64,000 nucleotides of DNA, taken from NCBI RefSeq assembly GCF_029989365.1, contig NZ_JAPRAQ010000012.1, positions 1 to 64,000 on the forward strand, in the 5' to 3' direction. The translations under genes and the position numbers were made by a program. Origin of the DNA: Bradyrhizobium sp. Arg816 (GTDB lineage Bacteria; Pseudomonadota; Alphaproteobacteria; Rhizobiales; Xanthobacteraceae). Positions 32,287 through 40,519 of this stretch are shown in pieces (positions within the stretch are counted from its first letter, which is position 1; each line of letters starts with the position of its first letter). The notes beneath the pieces were generated by a model. It did no database searches. It was not told where the DNA came from and saw only the letters and a program-made list of their open reading frames with translations.

Positions 32287-33318
32287 TTGAGCAGACGCGA
32301 CAATTCTCGCTTCACCCCCACATTTCAGGGCGTGAAGCAGTTCGCCAGATTTCTCGGGGCCGGACGAGGTGCCGGCCTTCGACGTTGCGCGATCGTGATT
32401 TGCGCACTGGTGCCGTGCTCCCTGAAGGTCTCTCCCGCACCGTCGCAGTCGCCGCCCGCTCTCGTGTCGGTCCGCAAGGATGAGCCCATCACGCCCATTC
32501 CGGCGCCGCCCGCAATCGACCCGCTGAAGGTCAAGCTCGGCGAACGACTGTTCTCCGATCGCAGGCTGTCGCACGACAATTCGCGCAGTTGCGCTTCGTG
32601 CCACGATATCGCGACGAACGGCGCGAGCCCGAGGTCGCACGATGTCGGCCTCGACGGAGCGGAGATCGCGCTCAACACGCTCACCGTCTTCAATGCGACG
32701 CTCAGCTTCCGATTCGGCTGGGAAGGAAAATTGCGCAGCATCGAAGCCGATACCAGGGCGTCGCTGGAAAGCCCGCGCACCATGGCGAGCAGCTCGGTCG
32801 AGATCGCAGAGAAGCTCAATGCCGATCCGGACATGCGCGAGAGCTTCCTCGCGGCTTATGGCCGCCGCCCGGAGCACGGCGATGTCGTCGACGCGCTCGC
32901 AAGCTTCCAGCGCACGCTGGTCACGCCGGGCGGCAAGTTCGATCGCTGGCTGGCGGGTGACGCCGCGGCGCTGTCGGACGACGAGCTGGGCGGCTACCAA
33001 TTGTTCAAATCGCTGGGCTGCGCGTCCTGCCATCAGGGCGTCAATGTCGGCGGAAATCTGTTCCAGCGCCACGGCATATTCCACCCGCTCGCATCGCCCG
33101 AGCCGAAAATTCTGCGCGTGCCGAGCCTGCGCAACGTCGCGACCACGCCGCCGTATTTCCATGACGGCAGCGCGCCGACGCTCGATGATGCGGTTCGCAA
33201 GATGGCCTTTGCCCAATTGAACGCGACGCTGACGCAGCAGCAGGTCAAGGCGATCGTCGCCTTTCTGAACAGCCTGACCGGCACCTATCGCGGCGCGACT
33301 GTCGGAGGCTCCCCATGA
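32287..33318 (+). CDS. MauG/cytochrome-c-peroxidase-type diheme protein
   Basis: About 343 aa. An N-terminal export region (RCAIVICALVPCSLKVSPAP) precedes ERLFSDRRLSHDNSRSCASC-H (heme 1), LNTLTVFNATLSFRFGWEGK, then GYQLFKSLGCASCHQG (heme 2) and the Met/Tyr region PSLRNVATTPPYFHDGSAPT. Family members reduce H2O2 or oxidise proteins in the periplasm using cytochrome c electrons. The start is uncertain: TTG 32287 or GTG 32332. Its stop overlaps the ATG of the hybrid kinase (ATGA), so the two are translationally coupled. Confidence 0.85.
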   Translation: MSRRDNSRFTPTFQGVKQFARFLGAGRGAGLRRCAIVICALVPCSLKVSPAPSQSPPALVSVRKDEPITPIPAPPAIDPLKVKLGERLFSDRRLSHDNSRSCASCHDIATNGASPRSHDVGLDGAEIALNTLTVFNATLSFRFGWEGKLRSIEADTRASLESPRTMASSSVEIAEKLNADPDMRESFLAAYGRRPEHGDVVDALASFQRTLVTPGGKFDRWLAGDAAALSDDELGGYQLFKSLGCASCHQGVNVGGNLFQRHGIFHPLASPEPKILRVPSLRNVATTPPYFHDGSAPTLDDAVRKMAFAQLNATLTQQQVKAIVAFLNSLTGTYRGATVGGSP

Positions 33319-35816
33319 AATTTGCCCCCGCCGTGATCGGCGTAACCTGCGTGCTGGCCCTGCTGACCTGGCTGTTGTTGAACGGGCTGAACTTCAATTC
33401 GGTACGTTACGACCGTCAGCTCCAGGCGCTTGGCGACTTCACCCGGTTCGAACGCGCGATGACCAGGGAAGTGCTGACCGCGCGCGCCGGCCTGTCGCGC
33501 AACTATGACAAGCTGGTGCAGATGACCGATGCGTATGACGATGCCCTGACGCGGCTGCGCGAAACGCCGGGTCTCAACGCCGAAGAGACCAGGGCCATCG
33601 ATGTGCTGTCGGCGCGTGCCCTCCGGCAGGAGGACCTGATCGAACGGTTCAAGAGCCGCAACGCGTTGCTCCAGAACTCCTTTGCCTATTTCGGTCTGTT
33701 CAGCGACAAGTTGGCCGAGTCGGATCAGCGGGCGCTGGTCACGGCCGCCTCCGCATTGGCGGCAGGCATGCTGCGCCTGACGCTCGATACGTCGGACGTC
33801 GTGGCGCGCCAGGTCCAGGATCGATTGGAAGAGCTGGCGCTCGTGCAAACGCCGCCGCAGGACATGGATTCGGTCCGCGCTTTGCTGATGCACGGGCAGA
33901 TGCTGCATGACCTTCTGCCCGACATCGACATGATCCTGAAGGCGCTCGTCGCCGAATCGAACAACCGCGAGCAGGATGCCGTATTGGCATTGATCACCAG
34001 GCGTCAGCTGGCCTCGCGAGCGTCGGCGCGCCGGGTACGCCTGTTGCAGTTCATGACGTCGCTGCTGCTGCTCTGCGGCGTGGTCTATTTCGGATTGCTA
34101 TTGCACCGGCGCGCGGTCACGCTGCGTCGCCGTGCGGCCTTCGAGCACGTCATGGCCGGCATCTCGATGCGGTTCATCGATTCGAGCCGCGAGAGGATCA
34201 CCGCTGACGTCGAGACCGCGCTGCAACAGCTCGCCGGATGCATCGGTGCGGATCGCGCCTATTTCGTCGGCGCGACCGGGACGACGATAAGCACCTATCG
34301 GTGGTCCCGCGACGGGATCGCATTCGAGGCGGGTTGGCCGGATCGCGCGCTGAGCCTCGCGCCACGCTTCGACGGTGGCGAAGGCGGTATCGTCTATATC
34401 CCCAAGGTCAAGGCCACCCATCCCGACGACACGATGAACCTGCTCGAGGACGCCGGCGTCGGCGGCTGGCTGTGCGTGACGGCGGTCCGGGGACATCGCG
34501 ATGAAATCCTCGGCTTCGATACCGTGCCGGCCGGGGCGCTCGCATACTGGTCCGAAGTCTCGTTGTTTCGCATGGCGTTCGACGCCATCGGCAACGCGAT
34601 CCGCCGGGTGCGGCTCGAAGGCGAGAAGGAGCGCTTGCAGGCCAGCCTGCAACAGGCTCGCCGCATGGAAACCCTCGGCACCTTTGCCAGCGGTATCGCC
34701 CACAACTTCAACAATATCGTCGGTGCGATCCTCGGCTATGCCGAGATCGCCGAAGCGCGTATCCGGTCGGGGGGCCGGCCGGCCGGCAGCCTTGCGGAGA
34801 TCCGCCGTGCCGGCGAGCGGGCGCGCGAACTGGTCGAACAGATTCTCGGCTTCGGCCGCCGCGGCGAGGGCAGGCGGGAGAGTGTCTGCGTCAGGACCCT
34901 GATCGACGAGACCAGATCGCTGCTGGCAGCTTCGTTGCCTTCGCACGTCCAGTTCGAGGTGGATGAGACGTCCGAAGAAGCCACCGTGATGGGCGAGCCC
35001 GCGCAGTTGCAGCAGGTGATCCTGAATCTCTGCAACAATGCGGCACAGGCGATGACGGAGCCGGGTAGCATCGAACTCGGCATCAAGGTGCGCGATCTTC
35101 AACAGCCATTGTCGATCGGACGCAGTGAGGTCGGCCCCGGCCGCTTCACCGTGATTTCGGTCACCGATCCGGGGCCGGGAATGGACGAGGCGACGCTGGA
35201 GCGGATCTTCGAGCCCTTCTTCACGACGCGCCCTGACGGCAACGGCATCGGGCTCGCAACCGTTCGCGAGATCGCCGAGCAATATGGCGGCGCCGTCGCC
35301 GTGCAGAGCGAGCCGGATGCGGGCACGCGCTTCGACGTCTGGCTGCCGTCCGGCGACCCCGACGAGGCGGAGCCGGTTCAGCTCAGCCCGGATCTTGCGT
35401 TCCGTGGCACGGGCGAGACGGTGCTGGTGCTCGACACCGACCGCCGTCGCCTGTTGCGCCATGAGGAAATCCTCGCGGCGCTGGGTTATGAGCCGGTCGG
35501 GTTCACCAGGCTGGCGGAGGCGATCGCAGCCTGCCGCACCGCGCAAACGCGTTTCGATGCGGCACTGGTGTGTCACCTGCCCGGAGGCTCCTCGATCGAG
35601 CTGGCGGCGGCATTGCACGCTGCGGCGCCGGCCTTGCCGATGATTCTGGCGAGCCCCTCGACGCGCGAGCTGGCGGTGCCGTCGCTGGAGACGTCCGGGA
35701 TCACCGAGCTCGTTCATCACCCGCTGATATCGGCGGAGCTCGCCGGCGTCCTGGCGCGGAGCGTCGCCTCGTCGGCCGCGCGACGACGCGTGAGGCGCGC
35801 CGCCACCGCGCGGTAG
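33315..35816 (+). CDS. VirA-like hybrid sensor histidine kinase
   Basis: 833 aa. TM1 (VIGVTCVLALLTWLLLNGLN, 7-26), a long periplasmic region to about 245, TM2 (FMTSLLLLCGVVYFGLLLHR, 247-266), a GAF-like linker (286-440), then DHp with His463 in FASGIAHNFNNIVGAILGYA, and the ATPase boxes LQQVILNLCNNAAQAM (N), DPGPGMDEA (G1) and TRPDGNGIGLATVREI (G2). The C-terminal receiver is degenerate: DAALVCHLPG has Cys where the phospho-Asp should be. This is the layout of VirA, whose receiver is inhibitory. The signal is probably periplasmic; phenolics or sugars are guesses by analogy. Confidence 0.88.
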   Translation: MKFAPAVIGVTCVLALLTWLLLNGLNFNSVRYDRQLQALGDFTRFERAMTREVLTARAGLSRNYDKLVQMTDAYDDALTRLRETPGLNAEETRAIDVLSARALRQEDLIERFKSRNALLQNSFAYFGLFSDKLAESDQRALVTAASALAAGMLRLTLDTSDVVARQVQDRLEELALVQTPPQDMDSVRALLMHGQMLHDLLPDIDMILKALVAESNNREQDAVLALITRRQLASRASARRVRLLQFMTSLLLLCGVVYFGLLLHRRAVTLRRRAAFEHVMAGISMRFIDSSRERITADVETALQQLAGCIGADRAYFVGATGTTISTYRWSRDGIAFEAGWPDRALSLAPRFDGGEGGIVYIPKVKATHPDDTMNLLEDAGVGGWLCVTAVRGHRDEILGFDTVPAGALAYWSEVSLFRMAFDAIGNAIRRVRLEGEKERLQASLQQARRMETLGTFASGIAHNFNNIVGAILGYAEIAEARIRSGGRPAGSLAEIRRAGERARELVEQILGFGRRGEGRRESVCVRTLIDETRSLLAASLPSHVQFEVDETSEEATVMGEPAQLQQVILNLCNNAAQAMTEPGSIELGIKVRDLQQPLSIGRSEVGPGRFTVISVTDPGPGMDEATLERIFEPFFTTRPDGNGIGLATVREIAEQYGGAVAVQSEPDAGTRFDVWLPSGDPDEAEPVQLSPDLAFRGTGETVLVLDTDRRRLLRHEEILAALGYEPVGFTRLAEAIAACRTAQTRFDAALVCHLPGGSSIELAAALHAAAPALPMILASPSTRELAVPSLETSGITELVHHPLISAELAGVLARSVASSAARRRVRRAATAR

Positions 35817-35908
35817 AGCCTTTTCGAGCGAAGCGGATACCGGCTCGGGCGAAGAAAGCGCGTCAAAACAGGAATCCAGAGCCGGCGCACAACATTCGGC
35901 GATCGCGG

Positions 35909-35925
35909 TTGCAATGGTAACGCGA
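35909..35925. promoter_or_regulatory. vir-box-like site 3
   Basis: TTGCAATGGTAACGCGA shares 15 of 17 positions with site 1 (TTACAATTGTAACGCGA). It lies 84 bases upstream of the exported protein at 36009. Confidence 0.5.
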
Positions 35926-36008
35926 TGTCGCCGCGGGCGAAATGGTCGAGTAGCCGGGACCTCCTATCCATCGCATGCGCATCGTCGCAACGTCACCGCG
36001 ATAGGAGA

Positions 36009-36299
36009 ATGATGATGTCAATCAGACTTGGCGTGACCGTCGTCGCAGCTACGTTCCTGTTCGGATCGGCCTCCAGCCTCAGGGCTGGCGGAGGCGCAAC
36101 CGCGCCTGTGGCCGTCGCCTCGCCCGGCAGCGTCCCCGCAACAAGGCTCGCGGACCTGGCCCGGCAGGCCCCCATCGGTCACCGGCAGCCTCGGCGCAGC
36201 GACGTGCCCGGGTCGACGCAAGCCTCCCCCGAAGACGCGGAGCTGCAGCGGCTCGACAAGGAGATCGACCGCCGGCTGATCATCTGCCGTGGCTGCTGA
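36009..36299 (+). CDS. Small exported protein ending in CxxC
   Basis: 96 aa from ATG 36009 (ATAGGAGA directly before; three ATG codons in a row, so the true start may be 36012 or 36015). Signal peptide RLGVTVVAATFLFGSASSLR-AGG. Mature region LADLARQAPIGHRQPRRSDV then EDAELQRLDKEIDRRLIICR, ending in CRGC. The terminal CxxC could be redox-active or bind metal. No family is recognised. Position, together with vir-box-like site 3, links it to the VirA/G-like locus. Confidence 0.6.
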   Translation: MMMSIRLGVTVVAATFLFGSASSLRAGGGATAPVAVASPGSVPATRLADLARQAPIGHRQPRRSDVPGSTQASPEDAELQRLDKEIDRRLIICRGC

Positions 36300-36351
36300 T
36301 GGCCGGCCGAGGTCATGGATCGCGCGCCGCAAGGCGCGCGTTCGCCGTCTC

Positions 36352-37239
36352 CTATCCCTCGTATTGATCCGGCCCCATCGCCCAGAGCGACTGATCGTGG
36401 CCGAATGCGTAATTGCGGTTGTTGATCGCAGGATTGCGATTGACCATGGGACGCATGAACATCGGATGGGTCGCGCTGCGGACCTCGTGCTCGACCGTGA
36501 AGAGATGCCTGCCGCTGTCGAGATCAACGATGTCGCAGAAGCGGTACTGGTATTGATTGTCCTCGCGCGAGATCAGGTCGCGCGCCAGGAGTTTGCGGTA
36601 GGGGCCTGAGAAGTCGGTGATGTACATCTGCACATGGTGGCCGTCGTAGTCGCCCTTGGGCCGATCGGTCTCGCGGAACAACAGATGCTGGTCGCGGCCG
36701 GTCTTCACGGCGGCGACCTGGCCGTCGCCGTTTCGCAAGCTCGCGGGCATGCCCATGATCTCGGGGTAGAAGGCGCAAATCGCCTTCGTGGTGCCCTCAG
36801 GCACGTCGAACTCGACATAGGGAATGCCGAGCGCGATGCGCCCGAAGCGCGCGGCGTCCGGCTCGTAGCAGCGCAGTCGGTTGCCCCACGGACAGATCGC
36901 CTCGACATGATCATTGCGCTCGGCGAACGCGAACGCCGTGCCCTCGAGCTTCTTCGCGACCGACGCGAGCCGCGCCAGCAGCGCCTCGCGGCCCTCGATG
37001 ACCAGCCCGACATGGCCGCGCAGCACCTGCGGCCTGCCGCTCGGCAGGTGAAACTGGCTCCGTCCGGCATTGATCCACATGTTGGTGTCGGACACCATCA
37101 GATAGGGATCGCGGGTCAGTCCAAGCCCCGTCACGTAGAACAGCGTGGCGAGGCGCTGGTCCGGGACCTGGATGTTGACGTGCTCGAAATGGATCGCGTT
37201 GCCGAGATCTTCTGCGGATCGATCGAATTGTTGCGGCAT
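36352..37239 (-). CDS. Two-domain VOC-family protein
   Basis: 295 aa. N-terminal half: AIHFEHVNIQVPDQRLATLF, YVTGLGLTRDPYLMV, and FHLPSGRPQVLRGHVGLVIE. C-terminal half: IPYVEFDVPEGTTKAICAFY, YDGHHVQMYITDFSGPY, LDSGRHLFTVEHEVR. Two glyoxalase-type modules and candidate ligands (His in FEHVN, HHVQMY and Glu near FTVEHE) indicate a metal-dependent enzyme such as an extradiol dioxygenase-like or glyoxalase-like protein. It is divergent from the CoA transferase, which suggests shared regulation, but no regulator is adjacent. Confidence 0.75.
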   Translation of the reverse strand: MPQQFDRSAEDLGNAIHFEHVNIQVPDQRLATLFYVTGLGLTRDPYLMVSDTNMWINAGRSQFHLPSGRPQVLRGHVGLVIEGREALLARLASVAKKLEGTAFAFAERNDHVEAICPWGNRLRCYEPDAARFGRIALGIPYVEFDVPEGTTKAICAFYPEIMGMPASLRNGDGQVAAVKTGRDQHLLFRETDRPKGDYDGHHVQMYITDFSGPYRKLLARDLISREDNQYQYRFCDIVDLDSGRHLFTVEHEVRSATHPMFMRPMVNRNPAINNRNYAFGHDQSLWAMGPDQYEG

Positions 37240-37422
37240 GGATGGGCTCTGGTTGGGGGACGGAGAGGTCTATACTAGAGCACAATTTCCGCCCGCCGAA
37301 ACTGTCAGGCGATCACAAGTTGCGGGCAAATCTTGAGAGCGTGGCGGCATGCCCGCAGCCCGCCTTGCCGTGGCAGCCAGTCCCTGTAATCTGGCAAGAA
37401 CAAAAAATGAGGGAAGGGATCG

Positions 37423-38610
37423 ATGGGAGGAGTTTTGGAGGGCGTGCGCGTCCTCGATTTCGGGCGCTATATCGCAGGGCCCTATTGCGCGACCTTGCTG
37501 GCCGAATTCGGCGCCGAGGTCATCCGCGTGGAAAAGCGCGACGGCAGCGAGGATCGCTTCGTGGCGCCGGTCGGCGAGGGCGGCGAAGGCGCGCTGTTTC
37601 TTCAGGTCAACCGCAACAAGAAGTGCATCACGCTCGATCCGATGAAGCCGGAAGGGCAGGAGGTGATGCGCCGCCTGATCGCGACCGCGGACGTCGTCGT
37701 CGCCAATCTGCCGCCACAGACCCTGCGCGCGATGAAGCTCGATTACGACTCGCTGAAGGCGATCAAGCCCGACATCATCCTGACGACCGCCACCGCGTTC
37801 GGCGGGCCAGGGCCCTGGTCCGACCGCGTCGGCTTCGACGGTGTCGGCCAGGTCATGTCGGGCTCGGTCTACATGACCGGTGCCGGCGACCCGCCATATC
37901 GGGCCGCGGTGAACTGGGTCGATTTCGGCACGGCGCTGCATTGCGCGTTCGGGACGCTCGCAGCCCTGATCGAGCGCGGCAAATCCGGACGCGGGCAGAT
38001 CGTCGAGGGCGCGTTGCTTGCGACCGCGCTGTCCTTCACCAATGCCACGCTGATCGAGCAGGCCGTCATCAATGTCAATCGCGTGCCATCAGGCAATCTC
38101 GGCCAGACCGCAGCGCCGGCCGACATCTACCGCACTAAAGACGGCTGGGTGCTGTGCCAGGTGACGGGGCATCCGCTGTTCAAACGCTGGGCGAAGCTGA
38201 TGGGTGAGGAGGACCTGTGGCTGAACGATCCGCGCTTTGCCGACGACATCAGCCGCGGCAACAACGGCCCCATCATCAGCGAGCGGATGGCGCGCTGGTG
38301 CGCCGAGCGCACCACGCAGGAGGCTGTCGACACGCTGGGCAAGGCCATGATTCCGACCGGGCCCGTCCTCAGCCCGCAACAGGCGCTGGACCATCCGCAT
38401 ATTCGCGCCGCCGGCTTCATGCAGGAGGTCGAATATCCCGGCCTGCCGAAACGCGCACCCGTCGCCCGCGCTGCCGTCCGGCTGTCGGAAACGCCCGGCG
38501 AGATCGCATCGCGTCCGCCGACGCTCGGCGAGCATACCGACCTCGTCCTGACGGAGCTTGGCTACGACGTGGCCGCGATCGCGGCGCTTCGGCAGGGCGG
38601 CATTATCTAG
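37423..38610 (+). CDS. CaiB/BaiF-type (family III) CoA transferase
   Basis: 395 aa. N-terminus LEGVRVLDFGRYIAGPYCAT, LLAEFGAEVIRVEKRDGSED is standard for family III. FLQVNRNKKCITLDPMKPEG is followed by the catalytic-Asp region, ADVVVANLPPQTLRAMKLDY, then FGGPGPWSDRVGFDGVGQVM and PAADIYRTKDGWVLCQVTGH. It moves CoA between carboxylic acids through an Asp-CoA thioester. The donor and acceptor cannot be read from sequence. Divergent from the VOC gene with 180 bases between. Confidence 0.92.
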   Translation: MGGVLEGVRVLDFGRYIAGPYCATLLAEFGAEVIRVEKRDGSEDRFVAPVGEGGEGALFLQVNRNKKCITLDPMKPEGQEVMRRLIATADVVVANLPPQTLRAMKLDYDSLKAIKPDIILTTATAFGGPGPWSDRVGFDGVGQVMSGSVYMTGAGDPPYRAAVNWVDFGTALHCAFGTLAALIERGKSGRGQIVEGALLATALSFTNATLIEQAVINVNRVPSGNLGQTAAPADIYRTKDGWVLCQVTGHPLFKRWAKLMGEEDLWLNDPRFADDISRGNNGPIISERMARWCAERTTQEAVDTLGKAMIPTGPVLSPQQALDHPHIRAAGFMQEVEYPGLPKRAPVARAAVRLSETPGEIASRPPTLGEHTDLVLTELGYDVAAIAALRQGGII

Positions 38611-38700
38611 CGGATATGCGCCCAGCGGTCGGCGTCCTGTGTTGGGAACGCAAGCCGGCGCTCGCTGTTCCTATTGTCAGGCCGGACAGGGAGCATCGAA

Positions 38701-38889
38701 ATGGTCGAGGAACGCTTTGCCACATTGCTGGGCCTTGCCGCCATGGACGTGTGGGGCGAGATGCCGCGGGACGTCCAGGAGGCGCTGTTCGAGACGGCGA
38801 TGAAAGGCCATGCCGGGGATCGTGAAGCCCTGGCCCGGCTGCTGCACGACCGCCATCCGCGCACGGCGCACCCCGCCAGACCGAACTGA
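38701..38889 (+). CDS. Small hypothetical protein (62 aa)
   Basis: Starts ATG 38701. Reads MVEERFATLLGLAAMDVWGE, MPRDVQEALFETAMKGHAGD, REALARLLHDRHPRTAHPAR. Mostly helical and soluble; the D-V-Q-E-x-L-F-E...H block resembles small rhizobial proteins found next to DUF2934 genes. Unknown function. The DUF2934 gene starts 33 bases after its stop. Confidence 0.65.
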   Translation: MVEERFATLLGLAAMDVWGEMPRDVQEALFETAMKGHAGDREALARLLHDRHPRTAHPARPN

Positions 38890-38922
38890 AGTGTGGCGGC
38901 AGATATCAGGGAGCGAATTCAA

Positions 38923-39090
38923 ATGGCGAAGCCGACGGCGGCTCAGATCCAGACCCGCGCGCACCAGCTCTGGGAACTGGCAGGTAAACCCGAAGGACGG
39001 CAGGAGGAGTTCTGGCACGAAGCGGAGCGAGAGCTTTCGGCCGATCCTGCCATCAATGCCGAAGAGGCCTCCGAGACGTTCACGGAGTGA
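38923..39090 (+). CDS. DUF2934 protein
   Basis: 55 aa. MAKPTAAQIQTRAHQLWELA, GKPEGRQEEFWHEAERELSA. The R-A-x-x-L-W-E-x-A-G-x-P-x-G-R-x-x-x-F-W-x-x-A-E-x-E-L pattern is the DUF2934 signature, a widespread rhizobial domain of unknown function often linked to stress. CAGGGAG lies about 12 bases before the ATG at 38923. Confidence 0.8.
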   Translation: MAKPTAAQIQTRAHQLWELAGKPEGRQEEFWHEAERELSADPAINAEEASETFTE

Positions 39091-39288
39091 TTTTCCGGTT
39101 TGCCTGACGTTCCAAGCCTCGAAGTCCCCACCGCTTTAGGAACGGTCGATCCCTTGCGCGATTAGACAGGCAACCTTTGCGAGAGGCGGCAAACGTCATT
39201 CCCCGCGGAAATGCTCGCGAGGCAACATCGCAAAATCGCGGAACCCGGCTCCGCCAGGCATTGGCCGGCCAGATCGGAAGGAGATGTC

Positions 39289-39591
39289 ATGCTTACAAGA
39301 TCAATGCTGGTTGGCGCGATGCTGGCCGTCAGCTCGACCATCGCTTTGGGCGGTCCCTGCAACACCGCCAACCGCGATGCCGGCTCGGGACCGGCCACGA
39401 CCGGACGGGCGACCGAGACGACAGGCGTCGCTCCGTCAAATGCCAAGGAGCATCCGCCGACGTCAACCATGAACAAGGCCACCGACAACACGGCGACCTC
39501 GTCGCAGGACGCCCAGCGTCAGATGCAGGGACAGCCGACGGCCGCCGGGCAGCCGAAGTCGACGACCGCTACCGCCGACAAGGATTGCTGA
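39289..39591 (+). CDS. Small exported protein, Thr/Gln-rich
   Basis: 100 aa from ATG 39289, right after AAGGAGATGTC. A signal peptide (MLTRSMLVGAMLAVSSTIAL-GG) precedes a low-complexity mature part (TATSSQDAQRQMQGQPTAAG) ending in DKDC. Rich in Thr, Ala and Gln, with only two Cys. No family; probably periplasmic. Confidence 0.65.
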   Translation: MLTRSMLVGAMLAVSSTIALGGPCNTANRDAGSGPATTGRATETTGVAPSNAKEHPPTSTMNKATDNTATSSQDAQRQMQGQPTAAGQPKSTTATADKDC

Positions 39592-39661
39592 GTCATCGAG
39601 CTTTCCAAGCCTGGCGCGAGAGGATCTCTGATCGAGCCAGGCGCTTCGGGATGGAAAGCTG

Positions 39662-40270
39662 ATGAGTGACGCAAAGTCGCCGGACAGCCAAATTCGGCGT
39701 GCCGTTCACCTCTGCATCGACATGCAGAACATCTTTGCGTCCGGCGGTCTCTGGGAAACGCCGTGGATGGAAAAGGTCCTGCCGGCAATCGCGTCGATCG
39801 TCTCGCGCCATCAGGCCAGAACGATTTTCACGCGCTTCATCCCGCCGCAGGATCCGGAAGACCGTCCCGGCCAGTGGCAGGTCTATTTTCAACGCTGGCG
39901 CCAGGCAACGCGCAGCCATCTTCCGCCATCCGCTCTAGATCTCGTGCCGGCCCTGGCGCGCCATGTTCCTCCAGCCCGCATCGTCGACAAGCCGGCCTAT
40001 TCAGCGTTCAGCAATCCGGCTCTGGCGGGCCTTCTGGTCGAAAAGGGCGTCGGCACGGTGGTGATGTCAGGTGCGGAGACTGACGTCTGCGTTCTCTCGA
40101 CGGTTCTGAGCGCGGTCGATCTCGGCTTCAGGGTCGTGATCGTCGAGGACGCGCTGTGCAGCTCGTCCGATGTCGGCCACGATGCGCTCGTAACGATGTA
40201 CCGCATTCGTTTTCACGGCCAGGTCGATCTCGTGACAGCGGAAGAGCTGGCCGGGTTCTGGCGGGAGTAG
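39662..40270 (+). CDS. Isochorismatase-like cysteine hydrolase
   Basis: 202 aa. The triad of this family is present: Asp20 (CIDMQNIF), Lys110 (RIVDKPAYSAF) and Cys143 (MSGAETDVCVLSTVLSA), with a cis-peptide-type MSGAE before the Cys. Family members hydrolyse amides or vinyl ethers (nicotinamide, isochorismate, ureidoacrylate). The substrate is not evident. It is followed by the flavodoxin-type reductase gene, 250 bases on, on the same strand. Confidence 0.85.
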   Translation: MSDAKSPDSQIRRAVHLCIDMQNIFASGGLWETPWMEKVLPAIASIVSRHQARTIFTRFIPPQDPEDRPGQWQVYFQRWRQATRSHLPPSALDLVPALARHVPPARIVDKPAYSAFSNPALAGLLVEKGVGTVVMSGAETDVCVLSTVLSAVDLGFRVVIVEDALCSSSDVGHDALVTMYRIRFHGQVDLVTAEELAGFWRE

Positions 40271-40519
40271 GTGCAGGGCGCTGCAGCTCAAAGGCTGCAC
40301 GCGCCGGGAACAGGTCAGATGTCAGCGCGTACCGATGCGTTGATGTCGCGGGCAGAAACCGGAAAAATGCGCCGCGTTCATCGTCCCCGTTGTGTCCGGT
40401 TGTCACCCGGCGGTGCTTCAGTCAACGTCGCCAAGGCGCCTTGGTTGCACTTGGCAAAGCTTGGAACCGCGCTCCGTGCCCCGGGTTGGTCGGATTGCAC
40501 GACCTGCCGAGGAGTCAGC

